Positions 62,764 through 64,000 of a stretch of DNA of 64,000 bases are shown piece by piece. This DNA comes from Membranihabitans marinus. Lineage in GTDB: Bacteria; Bacteroidota; Bacteroidia; Chitinophagales; Saprospiraceae. Location: NCBI RefSeq assembly GCF_019802045.1, contig NZ_JAHVHU010000006.1, positions 310,001 to 374,000 on the forward strand, written 5' to 3'. Positions within the stretch are counted from its first letter, which is position 1. Each line of letters opens with the position of its first letter. Under the pieces are notes generated by a model. It was not told the DNA's origin. It was given only the letters and a program-made list of their open reading frames with translations, and made no database searches. A program made the translations under genes and the position numbers.

Positions 62764-64000
62764 GTGCAGGTAGAGCTGCAGATAAGAACCGCTGTCAGAC
62801 ATTTACCAGAAAAGCAAGGGGAAGCGCAGTGTCTGGAACCTGATATACCACTCAAGTGCCAGACATTATCCATTCCCGCACGCCCCAACTGCAAATGTCT
62901 GACACTAATACGCACACGAGCCGGAAACGCCAGCGGGAAACGCAGTGTCTGGAACCTGATCTACCGCACAAGTGCCAGACATTATCCATACTCACACGCC
63001 CCAACTGCAAATGACACGAACACGCAAACGAGCCGAAAACGCCAGCGGGAAACGCAGTGTCTGGGACCTGGAGCGCATCTGGTGTCAGACACTTGCAGGG
63101 AAAGCCAGCGGGAAGCGCAGTGTCTGGGACCTGGACCGCATCTGGTGTAAGACACTTGCAGGGAAAGCTAGCGGGAAGCGCAGTGTCTGGAACCTGGACC
63201 ACCGCAGAAGTGCCAGACACTATCCATTCCCGCACGCCTCAACTGCAAATGTCTGACACTAATACGCACACGAGCCGGAAACGCCAGCGGGAAACGCAGT
63301 GTCTGGAACCTGATCTACCGCACAAGTGCCAGACATTATCCATGCTCACACGCCCCAACTGCAAATGTCTGACACGAACACGCACACGAGCCGGAAACGC
63401 CAGCGGGAAGCGCAGTGTCTGGAACCTGATATACCACTCAAGTGCCAGACATTATCCATGCTCACACCCCCAACTGCAAATGTCTTACACGAACACGCAC
63501 ACGAGCCGGAAACGCCAGCGGGAAACGCAGTGTCTGGAACCTGGACCGCATCTGGTGTCAGACACTTGCAGGGAAAGCTAGCGGGAAGCGCAGTGTCTGG
63601 AACCTGGAGTGCACCTGGTGTCAGACACTTGCCGGAAACGCCAGCGGGAAGCGCAGTGTCTGGAACCTGATATACCACTCAAGTGCCAGACATTATCCAT
63701 ACTCACACGCCCCAACTGCAAATGTCTGACACGAACACGCACACGAGCCGGAAACGCCAGCGGGAAACGCAGTGTCTGACACCTGAACCACCGCACAAGT
63801 GCCAGACATTATCCATTCCCGCACGCCCCAACTGCAAATGTCTTACACGAACACGCACACGAGCCGAAAACGCCAGCGGGAAACGCAGTGTCTGGAACCT
63901 GGACCGCACCTGGTGTCAGACACTTGCAGGGCAAGCCAGCGGGAAGCGCAGTGTCTGGAACCTGATCTACCGCACAAGTGCCAGACATTATCCATGCTCA
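62764..64000. repeat. Two-unit tandem repeat array built on TGTCTGG/CCAGACA words, open at the window end
   Basis: From 62830 the sequence divides at every GCAG|TGTCTG boundary. Unit starts are 62830, 62946, 63058, 63121, 63184, 63300, 63416, 63531, 63594, 63657, 63773, 63889 and 63952. Long units (112-116 bp) and short units (63 bp) alternate as L L S S L L L S S L L S L, preceded by a degenerate short unit at 62764-62829. Both share the first 13 bases (TGTCTGGAACCTG) and the last 20 or so (GCCAGCGGGAARCGCAG). Each unit carries inverted copies of its first word: CCAGACA in L, GGTGTCAGACA in S. The 116-bp period is not a multiple of three and all frames are interrupted or shift, so it is not a repeat protein. 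It is visibly richer in G+C than its surroundings. Confidence 0.9.

Noticed and set aside
62764-64000. CRISPR array
   Set aside because: The units are long, nearly identical throughout and of two lengths; there is no constant short repeat alternating with unique spacers, and no cas gene is in the window.
62764-64000. Coding repeat protein on either strand
   Set aside because: The main period (116 bp) is not a multiple of three, frames shift between units, and the open stretches exist on both strands with no start, signal peptide or composition of a real protein.
62764-64000. Integron cassette array (attC sites)
   Set aside because: No integrase, no cassette genes between the sites, and units are too uniform and too closely packed.

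Overview
The window comes from a member of the Bacteroidota, most likely Saprospiria. It carries a complete gldK-gldL-gldM-gldN block (the core of the type IX secretion system, T9SS) headed by a porP/sprF-like gene, a second porP/sprF next to a gliding-motility-type (type B) surface protein, a very large type A sorted protein, DUF2480 and other Bacteroidota-typical genes, and a promoter of the Bacteroidota type (TTTG, 18 nt, TATATTTG) in front of its only tRNA gene. No phage, plasmid, transposase, integrase or CRISPR genes were seen.

Layout. 1-5.7 kb: a secreted HEAT-repeat protein running into a DUF1080 domain (cut by the window edge), a Tat-exported Gfo/Idh/MocA oxidoreductase, a probable hexosaminidase remnant and a MATE exporter. 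5.9-15 kb: a lipoprotein, a Bcr/CflA exporter, an aldo/keto reductase, hemolysin III, a sugar acetyltransferase, a 1116-residue propeller/barrel protein and an MBL hydrolase. 15-21 kb: a tripartite RND efflux operon. 21-25 kb: radA, scpB, DUF2480 and a lytic transglycosylase. 25.5-31.2 kb: the T9SS core operon. 31-37 kb: a PhnP-like hydrolase, an acyl-CoA dehydrogenase, folB, an IscA-type protein and a 5'-nucleotidase split into two genes. 37.4-39 kb: dnaA and tRNA-Ser(GCU). 39.5-42.6 kb: an acyl-CoA carboxylase beta subunit, HMG-CoA lyase and a rhomboid protease. 43-49.2 kb: a tight operon birA-cinA-E2-OmpA/PD40-methyltransferase. 49.2-52.7 kb: rsfS, ftsH, a small membrane protein and an Lrp/AsnC regulator. 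53.5-62.6 kb: a surface-protein locus. 62.8-64 kb: a two-unit tandem repeat array that continues past the window.

How the genes fit together. The T9SS core at 25-31 kb would export the two large proteins at 53-62 kb. The type B protein has three cohesin-like domains, and the type A protein has a dockerin-like module plus a cohesin-like domain, so the locus could encode a self-assembling surface complex; this is an inference from domain content. The carboxylase beta subunit, HMG-CoA lyase, acyl-CoA dehydrogenase and E2 subunit point to catabolism of branched-chain and other amino acids, and BirA would biotinylate the carboxylase.

The most unusual non-coding features are: (1) short tandem repeats (7, 9 or 23 bp) that begin at, or within a few bases of, the stop codons of at least six unrelated genes; (2) a structured 120-bp intergenic element present twice; (3) a nested palindromic element with pseudoknot potential; and (4) the terminal array of 116-bp and 63-bp units built from mutually complementary TGTCTGG/CCAGACA words. 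All calls are by eye from sequence; no database search was possible.
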